A DNA stretch of 64,000 bases from Evernia prunastri (lineage: Eukaryota > Ascomycota > Lecanoromycetes > Lecanorales > Parmeliaceae): contig NKYR01000107.1 in NCBI GenBank assembly GCA_003184365.1, positions 62,001-126,000 on the forward strand, in the 5' to 3' direction. The position numbers were made by a program, and so were the translations under genes. Under the pieces are notes generated by a model that saw only the letters and a list, made by a program, of their open reading frames with translations, was not told the DNA's origin and searched no databases. This document shows positions 33,920 through 44,700 of the stretch, one piece after another. The first letter of the stretch is position 1. Every line of letters begins with the position of its first letter.

Positions 33920-35362
33920 CTAGATATTGAGACCCAGGGCATTATTATCTATGTAGTCAAAATTCTTGGAGCGCAGGTGGGGAATCCAATTCTTGGCCCC
34001 TGTCCATCTGGACTCGATTCCGTACAAAAGACTTGCAAGAAACCTTTTGTACTTGATGTCGCCACCTGACAAGGTTTCATGGGTAAGCGGTATGCCATTC
34101 AGGCCTCTTCCAGCATCCCACAAGCTTCTCGAATACACCCTCCTTAGAAGAACCTTTTCCCAGTCCTTTCGAATCTCCGTCAACGCCTCTTCATCAACTT
34201 CGGAACTTCCCAGTGACGGAGGTTCTCCGACTTCAATTCCTTTCAAGAAGTGCGGGTAGTCGAATGTCTCCCACGATGGACAAATCGATACGGATTCCCA
34301 ATCCACTATGCCTGTGATGTGATAAGTATTCGGATCTACGATGATGTTTCGATCGGAGAGGTCCAAATGATAAAGCGTCTTTATATCCTTGCTACTAGCG
34401 AATGGAGGGAAGTAGTCTGGTATCAGTGCCTTCAAGTCGTAGCATGTTTTCAGGACTTCGTCCTGATCATTTGCAAGTTCTTCATCAGTCTCGGAATAGT
34501 ATTCGTCGGTTGGGAGCGGTGAGAGATTCTTGATGCGTTCGATCTGAATTTGGGCTTTCGCCATCATCAGTTCATACGAGGACGAGAAAGGCCCACGATC
34601 AGCGGGGAGTAGAACACGTTTGTCTCTAAAAAACCAAGGCGAAACGACGCGACCAACTACGAACTTGGTACCGATACCCCAGTCGAAATTCACGGTGCCG
34701 TCGCTGCTTGCAACGTCTCTTTTGGTCTCGATGTCATTATTGTCCTCGTCGTCAAAGTTGAACACAGTCTTGGTGCTATCTTTGGTTTCCGCACCATCTG
34801 AGGACAGGATCCGGTCGCTGACTTGATTTCGAACTGTAGAAAAGTAAAGATTCCCAATCTCACGGAATTGAAGATCGGATAGCTGCTGCAAAGCGTGGGC
34901 CATCTCTTTCGACAACCTAGACTTGGAATCAAAATCCATTCTTTCCCAAGCTTCAGATAGAGGTACGCCATCTATCTTCTCCAACAGTATCCACTCAAAA
35001 CCGAGTGAATTTTCTGCAGAGGAGTCGTATGCAATGACGTTGGGTACTGGGACAGAAGTATACGTTCGGATGTATGCAAGAGTGGCACTCTCACTTTCAG
35101 TCTTGAAAAAAGGGTCAACGGGTAGCGTCACACGCATCAGATACTGCCGTAAAATGTGTGGTGACCAGACAGTGTATAACTTGTTGAGAGCCCCTTCAGC
35201 AAAGAATTCAACTTGAAGATCAGTATAGCTCCGAGGCAAATGCTGAATTGCGAGGTCTCTGATGGCAGAAATATCTGGCGTTCTTATCCACGTCGGCATG
35301 AGTTCGCCTGAGGAGTCGTCTTTCCAGCAGTTAATGTGCGGCATTGTATTCGTGCTGAGCAT
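33920..35362 (-). CDS. APH-fold phosphotransferase-like protein (aminoglycoside phosphotransferase family)
   Basis: Small-molecule kinase fold of the APH/choline kinase type, heavily expanded in filamentous fungi; the substrate is unknown. Single exon of 480 aa, or 474 aa if the second ATG (35344) is used. The N-lobe has FFAEGALNKLYTV and LMRVTLPVDPFFKTESESATLAYIRTYTSVPVPNVIAYD, a typical ATP-lobe segment with the glutamate. The catalytic loop is LYHLDLSDRNIIVD (Brenner-type HxDxxxxN, near 336) and the metal-binding segment is ITGIVDWESVSICPSWE. An acidic, low-complexity insert (FNFDDEDNNDIETKRDVASSD) splits the two halves. It is the last host gene before the repeat block. Aminoglycoside resistance should not be inferred. 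Confidence 0.85.
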   Translation of the reverse strand: MLSTNTMPHINCWKDDSSGELMPTWIRTPDISAIRDLAIQHLPRSYTDLQVEFFAEGALNKLYTVWSPHILRQYLMRVTLPVDPFFKTESESATLAYIRTYTSVPVPNVIAYDSSAENSLGFEWILLEKIDGVPLSEAWERMDFDSKSRLSKEMAHALQQLSDLQFREIGNLYFSTVRNQVSDRILSSDGAETKDSTKTVFNFDDEDNNDIETKRDVASSDGTVNFDWGIGTKFVVGRVVSPWFFRDKRVLLPADRGPFSSSYELMMAKAQIQIERIKNLSPLPTDEYYSETDEELANDQDEVLKTCYDLKALIPDYFPPFASSKDIKTLYHLDLSDRNIIVDPNTYHITGIVDWESVSICPSWETFDYPHFLKGIEVGEPPSLGSSEVDEEALTEIRKDWEKVLLRRVYSRSLWDAGRGLNGIPLTHETLSGGDIKYKRFLASLLYGIESRWTGAKNWIPHLRSKNFDYIDNNALGLNI

Positions 35363-35525
35363 CAGGGAGAGACCAAAGAGATGTAGTGTAATAGGAGGAG
35401 TTAAGATATGGCTGTCACGACCAGAGAGTCAAACCTAGGTACGAGTAGGCCTTGCTTTAGTGTAAAACATCTAGAGAAAATTAGTTTGTTGAGAATTTAC
35501 CTCGGCTAGGATTGCGTGGAACTAA

Positions 35526-35931
35526 GGGCCCATTCGGCAACCACATATTTTGAAAATATGCCAGCATATTTTCGCTGAGTCATCCAAGTTGCAATTTGAA
35601 AATATGTAAAATATGGGTAGAGCCATATTTTGAGCCGTATTTGACGCTAAGCAACGGCGACATCTGGATAGAATATCTACAGAAATTGACTTCTCAACAT
35701 GTAAAACAATTACAATTTTGCGCTATTCTATCAAATAAGTATATAGACTTCTGACTCTCGAACGTACTCTTTCAAATATTTTATTTCTCGGTGGTGATGT
35801 TTCTATCTTCGGGGCTTGAAGCCTGTAGACTTTAGGGTCACTTACGACAGCCTTACGCCATATTTTCATATGCCAAGAGTTTTGAAAATATGGTGGCATA
35901 TTTTCAAAATATGTGGTTGCCGAATGGGCCC
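35526..35931. mobile_element. Tourist-like MITE (PIF/Harbinger-type) with TAA target duplication
   Basis: 406-bp element bounded by terminal inverted repeats starting GGGCCCATTCGGCAACCAC. The first 38 bp of both ends are identical and, after one mismatch, 9 more bases match. It is flanked on both sides by TAA (35523-35525 and 35932-35934), the TWA-type 3-bp duplication of PIF/Harbinger elements. The inner ends contain the palindrome CATATTTTGAAAATATG. No coding frame is present, so it depends on a transposase elsewhere. The arms carry no RIP-type differences, suggesting a young insertion. Confidence 0.9.
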
Positions 35932-35934
35932 TAA

Positions 35935-36200
35935 GTGATCATAAATAATTAAGGTAGTGATTACCTAAGGTACTTAGCGTGAAATCGAGTGTACTCGCAA
36001 CTTCCTCACACAATACTTTCAGTATTCGTACCGGACTGTGTGGAGACTCCACAACTGTGTCTGTGCTGCGTCGAACCCGCCATGTTGTGATGCAATAGCT
36101 GGATGCGTTGTGCTGTAATATTTCGGCTATGTTGCCTTGCTTAGCAACGGCTGGCAACGGTCTCGTTCCGTCTTCGCTAGAAGCTTTCTGTACTTAGATA
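35935..36200. other. transition from gene block to AT-rich block
   Basis: About 265 bp of ordinary composition, including TACCTAAGGTA at 35962-35972, before base composition changes near 36.2 kb. No gene is supported. Confidence 0.5.
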
Positions 36201-36879
36201 TATACGACAGATAGTAGTATATAGTCTGAGTCATTTCCTGTGTGAAATAATTAGCAAATTCTATGCAATTACATCTGATAGTAACACGAAAATGTAGATC
36301 TTATTAAACGACTTGCAGACTTTTCGACTTCGTTACGAACGAATCTTTAAATCTATATCGATATTAAATTGTCAGAGATCGCGTATATATTCGTCGTGTT
36401 AGAATTACTTCGTCTCGACGCGAAGACGAAAAAGATTCGCTAGTAAGTGAGATATTATAAAGTATTATCTTGTTTTAAATTTATTATATATATAAAAAGA
36501 ATTTCTTAAAATAAAAGAAAAAGAATATTCTTTAAAAGCTTTGAAATTTGATTAATCTAAAGAAAGACTTTCGATAAAAATTTATCGAAATCGCATAAAG
36601 ATAATTGCGAATAATATTCGATAATACGAAAGATTCGAGAGTTATAACGATATTTAAAATACGATCTCGTGTTTAATTCGAGCGATTATTAATCGAGTGT
36701 CGCGAAGACGCATATTTGCGAATATCTCTAGACGTTCGTAATATTCGTAGAATAAGATTTCTTATAGCAGAACGTCGTTATAAAGAGAAATAAATATTAA
36801 TACGTTAGCTGACTAAGTGCTGAAGTTATAAACTTTCTCGAGATCGAAAACAAATCGCATCGACTTCGATTTTCTTAAA

Positions 36880-37491
36880 CATCACCAAATCTGAAAAATT
36901 CCTTTCCGCACGATTTCCGCCGGATCCGCACGATCAGCACGATTTAGCCTATTTAGCAGATTTTGCCTATGTTTAATTCTTTCCGTCAGTTTAGCAACTA
37001 GCATTTGCAATTCGCACAGTTCGCAACTTTACGCAATTTTCCTCAAGCTGTCTTTTGATTGTACTGAGTTATCACATAATGCGACGACACATATGAGATA
37101 TATACGCATCACATATGAGATTCATACGCATCATCCTCGCGAGGTATGCGTATCACTCTCGCGAGAAAATCGTCTAAATCGTGTGAATCTAAAATCTATT
37201 TTAATGTGATGTAAATATTCGTCGTCATAATATCTTGTCGTCGTCGACGTCGATCATTGAAAATCAAAATCTATAGAACTGAAAATTATTTATAGGGCTG
37301 AATTCTGCTGAAAATTCTTGAAGTTACGAATCTGACAGAAAATGTGCTGAAAATTTTTAAAGTTGCGAATCTGACGGAAATCGTGCTGAAATTTATATGA
37401 GTTGCTAACTGTGCGGAAAGCACGATTTCCGCCAGTTTCGCAGAGTTAGCAATTTCAAATTCAGCAGAAACTTTTCAGATTTGCCGATGAA
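36880..37491. mobile_element. partly degraded element with inverted ends and internal 39-bp tandem repeats
   Basis: The ends read CATCACCAAATCTGAAAAA and, on the other strand at 37491, TCATCGGCAAATCTGAAAAG, forming an imperfect inverted repeat. Inside, three 39-bp units start GCTGAAA at 37307, 37346 and 37385, and GCACGATTTCCGCC occurs at both sides in like orientation. It retains CpA/TpG better than its surroundings. No coding capacity is seen; it is MITE-like or an LTR fragment, and no target duplication was identified. Confidence 0.45.
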
Positions 37492-38015
37492 GATCTTTTC
37501 ATATCTTTTTTTAAACTCGAAAATAAATCGTTATAAATATATTTTAATTACTTAATATTAATATTATCTTATTTACGAATAATCAAGAATCGTTTATTCT
37601 TTTTCAAGAATCTTAGATTATTTTAACTCTCATTACGCAGTTCGATTAGACTCTCAATTCTACTCGTCTGATTTTTATTTAACTCGAACTCGCTATAAGT
37701 GATAATATTAGTCGAGACGTTATCGAAATGTAATAATAGCTTATATTTAATTTAACGCAAGCTCAGAATAATAAGCGTCGTCGATTTTTAATTTATATAT
37801 TTTCGAGAACTTAGTCTATTTTCACGTCTGTCATAAACTCGTTCGAAAACGTAACGACTACGTTCGTAATTCGCTTTAACGATAAAATAAAAAATCTCGA
37901 TTCTTCAACTTATAAGAGTAATCAAATTCTCGATATTATTAAAAGTTGAATTATAAACGCGAAAGCTTAATTTCGCGCTTACGAATCTTTAATCGAAAAA
38001 AATATCAGTGATAAT

Positions 38016-38208
38016 TGTCAGAACCAGCATAGGCATAGTCAGTATGGGTATAGGAGACGAAGGATAAAGAGTCTACCTGGCTATGTAGGAGGGTGGCATG
38101 GCTATATGTAGGCCATGGCCCAGCCCTATGGTCCCCATAGGGCTGCAGGGCTAACAAAGGAGGAAGATGCTGGAAGGCGCTGGTAGGGACCAGGGTACGG
38201 TCGTAACA
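38016..38208 (+). mobile_element. solo LTR, family 1 copy a, target duplication ATAAT
   Basis: 193 bp starting TGTCAGAACC and ending GTCGTAACA, flanked by ATAAT at 38011-38015 and 38209-38213. It has normal CpA/TpG content inside RIP-degraded DNA, so it inserted after the host sequence was mutated or was too short to be recognised by RIP. Related to the copy at 61303-61527 by both termini. Confidence 0.88.
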
Positions 38209-38215
38209 ATAATTA

Positions 38216-39890
38216 AAAGATTACGTTATTAACGATATATCTCGAAAACGAAGCGAAGACGTAATAAATTAATTTAACTTCTCGTATTAAAAATAAAGTA
38301 ACGTTGAAGATTAAAACGTATAACGATTTCGTAAAAGTCTTCTTTTAAATGTAAAACTTTATAAATATTCGTAATCGTCGTTAAATCAAGTAAGAGAAAA
38401 CGAAGTAAACGAATACTTTATTTTTTTATTATATAGTCTTAATTAAGAAAGAAATGTTTTTTAATTTCTTTATTAGTAATTTTGAATAACGTCGTAAGTT
38501 AATTATAAGATTAAAATCGATTATTTATAAGCAAATGTTAATAAACGATTTTAAACTCTCAAATAATAATCGCGAAAGTATTGTCGAATAAACGACGAAT
38601 ATAAAAATAATTATACTTATAAATAAGAAAGAATAGATTAATGCTATAAAAACTATCGACGCGAAATTATTCGACGAAGTTAACGTTATCGCGAGATAAG
38701 ATCGTAACGAAGACCGAGAAGAAAGAGAAAATCGTAGAGATCGTAAGAAGCGTAAAGATCGTGATAAAATTAATAATAATACGAATAATAATCGACTCGA
38801 TTCGAATTCGAGACGTGTGAATTTAAAGTCTTAAAAGAATTCGAAGAACTAAAAAGCTTAATATAGTAAGTATATTCGCTATTTTCAGTGCGATAAATAA
38901 AGATATCAATCTAATACTTATTAGTCAAAAAATTAGCTACGTCTATTAGCGAAAAGATCTTAATAAACGATGATAAATTAATCTTAAAAAATTCTTTTAA
39001 TGATATTGAAGTAGATTCGAATCGCAAGAAAGAATATAGCGTAGAACGTCTTTTTTATATTAAATTACAATATAATGCGATAAAGCAGTCGACTATCGAA
39101 ATTCTTATAATATTAGATATTGATATTTCTTGCGTGTAAGCTCGTACTTTACTCGATACGAATACGAATTAATCGTATATTAACGAAAAAATTGCAAATA
39201 AGTTATTTAGTTATTATCGTATTTTTATCGATTTTTTTATAATTAAGTTATTAAATAAAAATAAATTAATATCGCAAGAAAAGATGTTAATTTTATATCA
39301 AGTAGAATCGTGACGAAAACGTCTACGAGCTCGTATCTTATTCGTCTTAAAATACGATCTTATTCTAAAACTCTTTTGATTTCAAAGTGTGAATTCTCAA
39401 ATAAATTAAATCTCGTTAATAATTATTCTTAAAAACGATAAGAATTAATTTCATTTTATATAATTAATTCGTTATCAAAAGAATTTATATCGTAGTAATC
39501 TCGACATTATTAATACTTATACTATTATTCAAATCTTACGAAAAAAGTCGATTAAAGAATATCTTTTTATAATACGAAAAATTGACGAAGATATTAAAGA
39601 CTTATCGTAAAAATATCGTCTTCTCGAAGCGAAAGAATCGCGACTTCGCGTATTGTCGAAAAATTTAAAATTATTTTTAGATCGAAATTATCAAATAAAT
39701 TATCGTCGAAACGTGCGATAGAGTATTTCATTAATACGACTAATACGAAGTCTATTAATGTTAATGTCTATTTATTATTTTAGTTTAATCTTAAAGAATA
39801 AATTAGATAGATTTATAAACTACTTGATAAGAATCTAATTCGAAATTTATATAGTTCTTGAAAATTTTTAATTTTATTTATTAAGAAAGT
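38216..39890 (+). mobile_element. RIP-degraded Ty3/Gypsy gag-pol relic
   Basis: Reading through stops on the + strand reveals a zinc-knuckle-like remnant (YFQCDK..YQSN, about 38880-38915). A retropepsin segment follows (ARTLLDT-N-T-SYINEKIANK, about 39140-39200, from an ancestral LLDTGANSSYI). The beginning of reverse transcriptase comes next (TKSINVNVY and ELLD-type KLLDKNLIR, then FIKK, about 39720-39888). It stops abruptly where the LTR-like piece at 39891 begins, and the rest of pol is not recognisable downstream. Gag may extend to the left of the solo LTR at 38016. Confidence 0.75.
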
Positions 39891-40116
39891 TGTTGGTTTC
39901 ACATAGGTGTGATTGTCCAGTTACTTATCACTACTTGCATATGCATAGTCTTGATAATTGTAAATGTAGATGCATTGCTAAGAGGTGCAGGCGAAGAGGC
40001 AAGATATACCTCTTCGCTTAGCTAGTGTGTGTGCCTAGTGTTGCGCTAGGCGCGCAGTCAACTATCACCAGCCTCTACTGTGCTATGAACATAGATGCTA
40101 TTAATGCATACTAACA
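39891..40116 (+). mobile_element. unmutated LTR-like insertion without clear target duplication
   Basis: 226 bp beginning TGTTGG and ending CTAACA (short inverted ends as in LTRs), of normal composition inside RIP-degraded sequence. It contains hairpins GCGAAGAGG/CCTCTTCGC and GCCTAGTG..CGCTAGGC. The flanks AAAGT and GTTTC do not match, so it may be a recombined LTR or another element type. It breaks the Gypsy relic in the middle of reverse transcriptase. Confidence 0.5.
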
Positions 40117-40441
40117 GTTTCTTTCTTTTAATTAATATAACTTAAAAAATTAATAAATTTAAAAAAAATCTAAATTAAGCGTCGATAGAATTTAACGAAG
40201 ATTAAAAAACTTAAAATATCTTTAACGTTTTAAGAAATCACTCAATCGAGTATCGCGAAAATTATATTTATATTTTCTAATATTTTTTTAATAATAACTA
40301 ATTTAAAGTAATTAATTTCGATAATATCGAAACGATATTTTTATATATTAATTTAAGAATTTACGTTTTAAAGACTTTATAAATAAAATAAATAAATTAT
40401 TAATATAAATAGTATATAAATACTTATATAAAATATTGTTA

Positions 40442-40674
40442 GAGACAATCACGGAAACAATAGCGGCAGACTGAAAGAGAACGGAAGTGACAGTGGTTTG
40501 TGGCAACAACTTGACAGTCAAAGACTAAGAGTTGACAACAATGATAACACGAGAGGATAAGTTGAAGTTTTTGTCCGAAAGGTTTCTTCAGCGCTACAAA
40601 TATTCAAGGAACTCCCTGATTAGTAAAGTAGTTTACTAGATAGGCGTATTAAGCAATCAATCAATCAATCAATC
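40442..40674 (+). mobile_element. 5'-truncated LINE copy with 12-bp target duplication
   Basis: The + strand carries the 3' end of the same LINE family as the copy at 41516 onward, ending in a (CAAT)n tail. It is flanked by AAAATATTGTTA at 40430-40441 and 40675-40686, the variable-length duplication made by target-primed reverse transcription. Sequence is not RIP-mutated. Confidence 0.88.
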
Positions 40675-40713
40675 AAAATATTGTTAATATAAATTTAAAA
40701 GATATAAAAAGCG

Positions 40714-41215
40714 TTGATTGATTGATTGATTGTTTTATACGCCTATGCTAGCTACTTGATGTAAGCTAATGAGGGTAACATTAACGCTGAACCAGCTTTA
40801 CGGCTGGGCGTTGAAGAAACCTGAGGGCGAACCTCTGGACAAAAACTTCAACTAAACAGTACGCTCTCCCTTCTGCTGTGCTCCTTAGGAGCCCTATTAC
40901 ACCACCGCACATCTCTCTACTTCTTTGCGCCGACTCTTCTATTCTCTGACTTTTGTATCTCTGATCGCCCCCGCCTCTAGAGGCGGGTACGATCGCTTCT
41001 TCGTGCGCCCTTTTTGGGCTTAATGGTCTCCTCTACCCCGAGGGGTAGTTTTGACCGTTGGAGTTGTTCGCTGGCCAACTCGAAGCTGTTTAACCAGCCG
41101 GAGTTAACCATCCACCTTGCCGCTACCCGGATCCCTTTGGTCGTGGTCAGCATTGTCTGGAAGTCCCTGGTACCCGCCTCCGCAAGTAGCCGTGGTTTAT
41201 CCTCCCGCGATCTCG
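40714..41215 (-). mobile_element. 5'-truncated LINE 3' end, second subfamily, inverted
   Basis: Minus-oriented: the (CAAT)n tail is at 40714-40732. The copy shares short segments with the LINE copies on either side (GAAGAAACCT, ACAAAAACTTCAACT) but is otherwise diverged. Composition is normal. It ends near 41215, where RIP-degraded Helitron sequence resumes (GGCGACGTT). Confidence 0.75.
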
Positions 41216-41515
41216 GACAGAAGGCGACGTTATTATATTAAACGTTATATTAACGAAATTCTTTGAAGTCGAAAGTGAGAGCGATTAATTTATATAGAAT
41301 AGAGTATAATATTTTATTAATTATAGTCTCGTCTAAATAAACGAATTTATTTACACTCGTTTCACTCTAAATATAATTCTCGCTTAATTCGTCGATATAG
41401 ATATCGTTTTCATACGTTGTTTTGGACGTATTAATCTCGATTTTGCTCTTATTATAGCATTATTCTTCTATCTTATCGTCTTATCTCAGCGTTATATATT
41501 TAACGTAAAAATTAC
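41216..41515 (-). mobile_element. RIP-degraded Helitron fragment, minus orientation
   Basis: This stretch is an approximate reverse complement of 51880-52140, matching over its whole length with RIP-type differences (for example AAAGAATTTCGTTAATATAACGTTT is shared in part). It lies between two LINE copies, which therefore inserted into a second, inverted copy of the Helitron. Confidence 0.65.
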
Positions 41516-41727
41516 TTGATTGATTGATTGCTTAATACGCCTATCTAGTAAACTACTTTACTAATCAGGGAGTTCCTCGAATATTTGTAGCGCTGAAGAA
41601 ACCTTTCGGACAAAAACTTCAACTTATCCTCTCGTGTTATCATTGTTGTCAACTCTTAGTCTTTGACTGCCAAGTTGTTGCCACAAACCACTGTCACTTC
41701 CGTTCTCTTTCAGTCTGCCGCTATTGN

Positions 41728-44700
41728 GAACCCTTATCCTGTTGAGGAATGCGTTAAGCCCGATTTTGCCGCTTCTCATTTGGACAGCGACCGAGCTCTC
41801 AGCCTTCCTCAGCATCTTGTGGTGGTCGAACCTGCCGTCATATAAGTTCCCTGCCTGGGCAGGGGTTCTCGTTGCGATAGGAATTCTTCGTTGATATTTT
41901 TCCCATTTCTTGGATCTCCGTTCTCGGAACCAGTCTTGTATTTTCCGTCCAATTACGTCAATGCTCTGATATTCCTCGACGTCCCTATATGGATTAACCC
42001 AATTCTTCTTTCTTCTTGTGCTGGTGGCCGCTAGGTCTCAGCTTTTTTCTTTCAGGGCTTTAAGAGCCCAGGCCTCTTTCGTCACCGTAGGTGTAGGCCC
42101 TCGTTTCCTTTTCCTGCCTCTGCTACCCTGGAAGTACCGGGCGATTCGCTCGTTGCCCTCTTTCGTGGCGGGGTGGGTACCTCGTAGAGCTTGGTGTTGC
42201 AATACCAGCTTGTCGAGTTGGTATTCCAGGGGGGCTATAGAAGCCTCCGCCTCTAGGACCGGGATGGGAGTTGCCTTATATGCTCCGGTCACCCTGCGAA
42301 GACACTCATTTTGTATCTTGGTTAGCTTCTCGGAGGGCTTCCGGGAGAATCCTTCTANCACCGTGCGGCACTTGGCGAATGTCGCTCCCCACGTCGAGCC
42401 TGCTAGGCATTCTAGGGCCCGTTTCTGTCCTACGGCTCGGGCCGTTAGCTGAGCGATGTGTGGTCCCCACCGAAGTTTAGTATCCACGTGCAAGCCCAGT
42501 ACCCTGATGCTTGGGCTAGGGTCTATCTTGACTTCGTTGAAGTCCAAGGATGCTTCCATATTGAACCTCTTTGGGCTCCTTGTTAGGTGTACCAGCTCGT
42601 ATTTCTTAGGGGCGAACGTTGCGCCGTGTGTCTTGGCCCACTCGAGGCAGATGTCGTGAGCCTTGTGTAGCACTCTACAGTTGTCTTCTGTGCTCCCGCT
42701 GTATGCCAGCAGGTGAATATCGTCGACGAAACCTCCCGTCTGAATAGGGAGAGCGGCTCTTGCGCATCGCTCAATCAGAGGGGCGTTAAAGAAGAGGAAT
42801 AATACAGGAGAGATTGGCGATCCCTGGGGAATACCAGTCTCTACTGCTCTCATCTCACTTGTCTGACCCTCTAATGTTACCGATNGTCCTACGGCTCGGG
42901 CCGTTAGCTGAGCGATGTGTGGTCCCCACCGAAGTTTAGTATCCACGTGCAAGCCCAGTACCCTGATGCTTGGGCTAGGGTCTATCTTGACTTCGTTGAA
43001 GTCCAAGGATGCTTCCATATTGAACCTCTTTGGGCTCCTTGTTAGGTGTACCAGCTCGTATTTCTTAGGGGCGAACGTTGCGCCGTGTGTCTTGGCCCAC
43101 TCGAGGCAGATGTCGTGAGCCTTGTGTAGCACTCTACAGTTGTCTTCTGAGCTCCCGCTGTATGCCAGCAGGTGAATATCATCGACGAAACCTCCCGTCT
43201 GAATAGGGAGAGCGGCTCTTGCGCATCGCTCAATCAGAGGGGCGTTAAAGAAGAGGAATAATACAGGAGAGATTGGCGATCCCTGGGGAATACCAGTCTC
43301 TACTGCTCTCATCTCACTTGTCTGACCCTCTAATGTTACCGATGTCGCCCTGTCCCTAAGAAAGCTGGACGTCCATTTCACTATCTTCTCCGGGACTCTC
43401 CTCTCTCTTAAGTTGTGGAGGAGTCCCTCGTGCGAGACGTTATCGAAGGCACCCGCGACATCTAGTGAAAGTAGGCTGGCGACTTTCTTACTGTTAGCGG
43501 TGCTACAGTTCCACACGGTGTGAACCGCGTCTGTCAGCGATTCCAGCGCCGTTTCCACCGATCTACCTTTCCTAGCTCCCATTTGTTGTTGAGGGAGAAG
43601 ACCATAGCTTTCCGCCAGTCTCGATAGTCGCTTCGAGATCACAGTTTCCAGTGCTTTACCTAGTGTGTCAAGTAAGGCTATCGGTCGATATGCTTTAGGT
43701 TCCGAGTAGTCAGGCTTGTTCGGCTTCTTTAATATCACCGTGTTAGCCTCCTTGAAGAACCTTGGGTGGTGTCCAAGGTCGAAGCAGGCTTGGAAGAGCC
43801 TGGTGAGAGAGTCTAAAATGTGTGGGGCCACACACCTCAGGAACCTGTTGGGGATACCTGAGACGCCCGGGGCTTTGTCCGCTGCCGGGTGCGTGATCGC
43901 TTTCAACACCTCGTCACTGCTGATCTTGTCTCCTATGGGCACTGGAGTCGGGTACTGAGTGCCTGGGATATCTTCCAGATCGGCCGCCGGGGTGGGCGGG
44001 AATAGCACGCTTCTTAAGGCATCGACTTTGCCTTCGAAGCTAGTCTGCCTTACTCCTCTCTGGTCCAGGATGGCCGGAAACTGCGGCAAGGCCTTTGGGG
44101 CCATACTCCGCTCACGTCCCCACCGGGCGAGCTTCCAGATCCCGTCCTTTCTCAATGATGCTTTGTGTACTCCCTCGCGCCAATAGAGCGTGCGAGTTTT
44201 ACGTATAACTCTCACCTTCTCTCTTTCCGCCTCCCGGAGTTCCGCGGCTGACTGCTCGTCTCGGAGTCGGTGGTGCTCTTTAAGCCCAAGCTTGGCTGCC
44301 TTAGTAACTTTTGTGCAGTCCGCATTCCAGTACGATTTCGAGTTGGCCATAGGCTCTGCCCACGGTATGCAGTTCTCCACTATCTCCTGGAAGCCCTGGT
44401 TTATGGTTCCTACGAAGGCTTCCACCTCTTCCTCTGTTCCTGTAGGTCTTCGAGAGAGAGCGCTTTGTAGGGCACAACTGCCCCTAGCCACCTCAGAAGC
44501 AGTGTCTTTTTCGGCTAGTTTCTTCCATAGCCGTCGCTTTCTTGTCGGCGTCTCTTTCCACTGCCATTCTAGTTCCGTTGCCACCGGAACATGGTCGGAC
44601 GCGTGTCCTAGGTCCTCTCTTGGGGTGCAGCGGACCATAGCCTGGTGGGCTCTCGGTGTCAGGAAGACCAGGTCGATTGCCGACTCTTGGCCCCGGGATT

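Noticed and set aside
33920..35362. Aminoglycoside-resistance gene
   Set aside because: Only the APH fold is supported; fungal members of this expanded family have unknown substrates.
16180..41531. CRISPR-like arrays among the tetranucleotide and 39-bp repeats
   Set aside because: The repeats are contiguous microsatellites or tandem units with no spacers, and the organism is a fungus.
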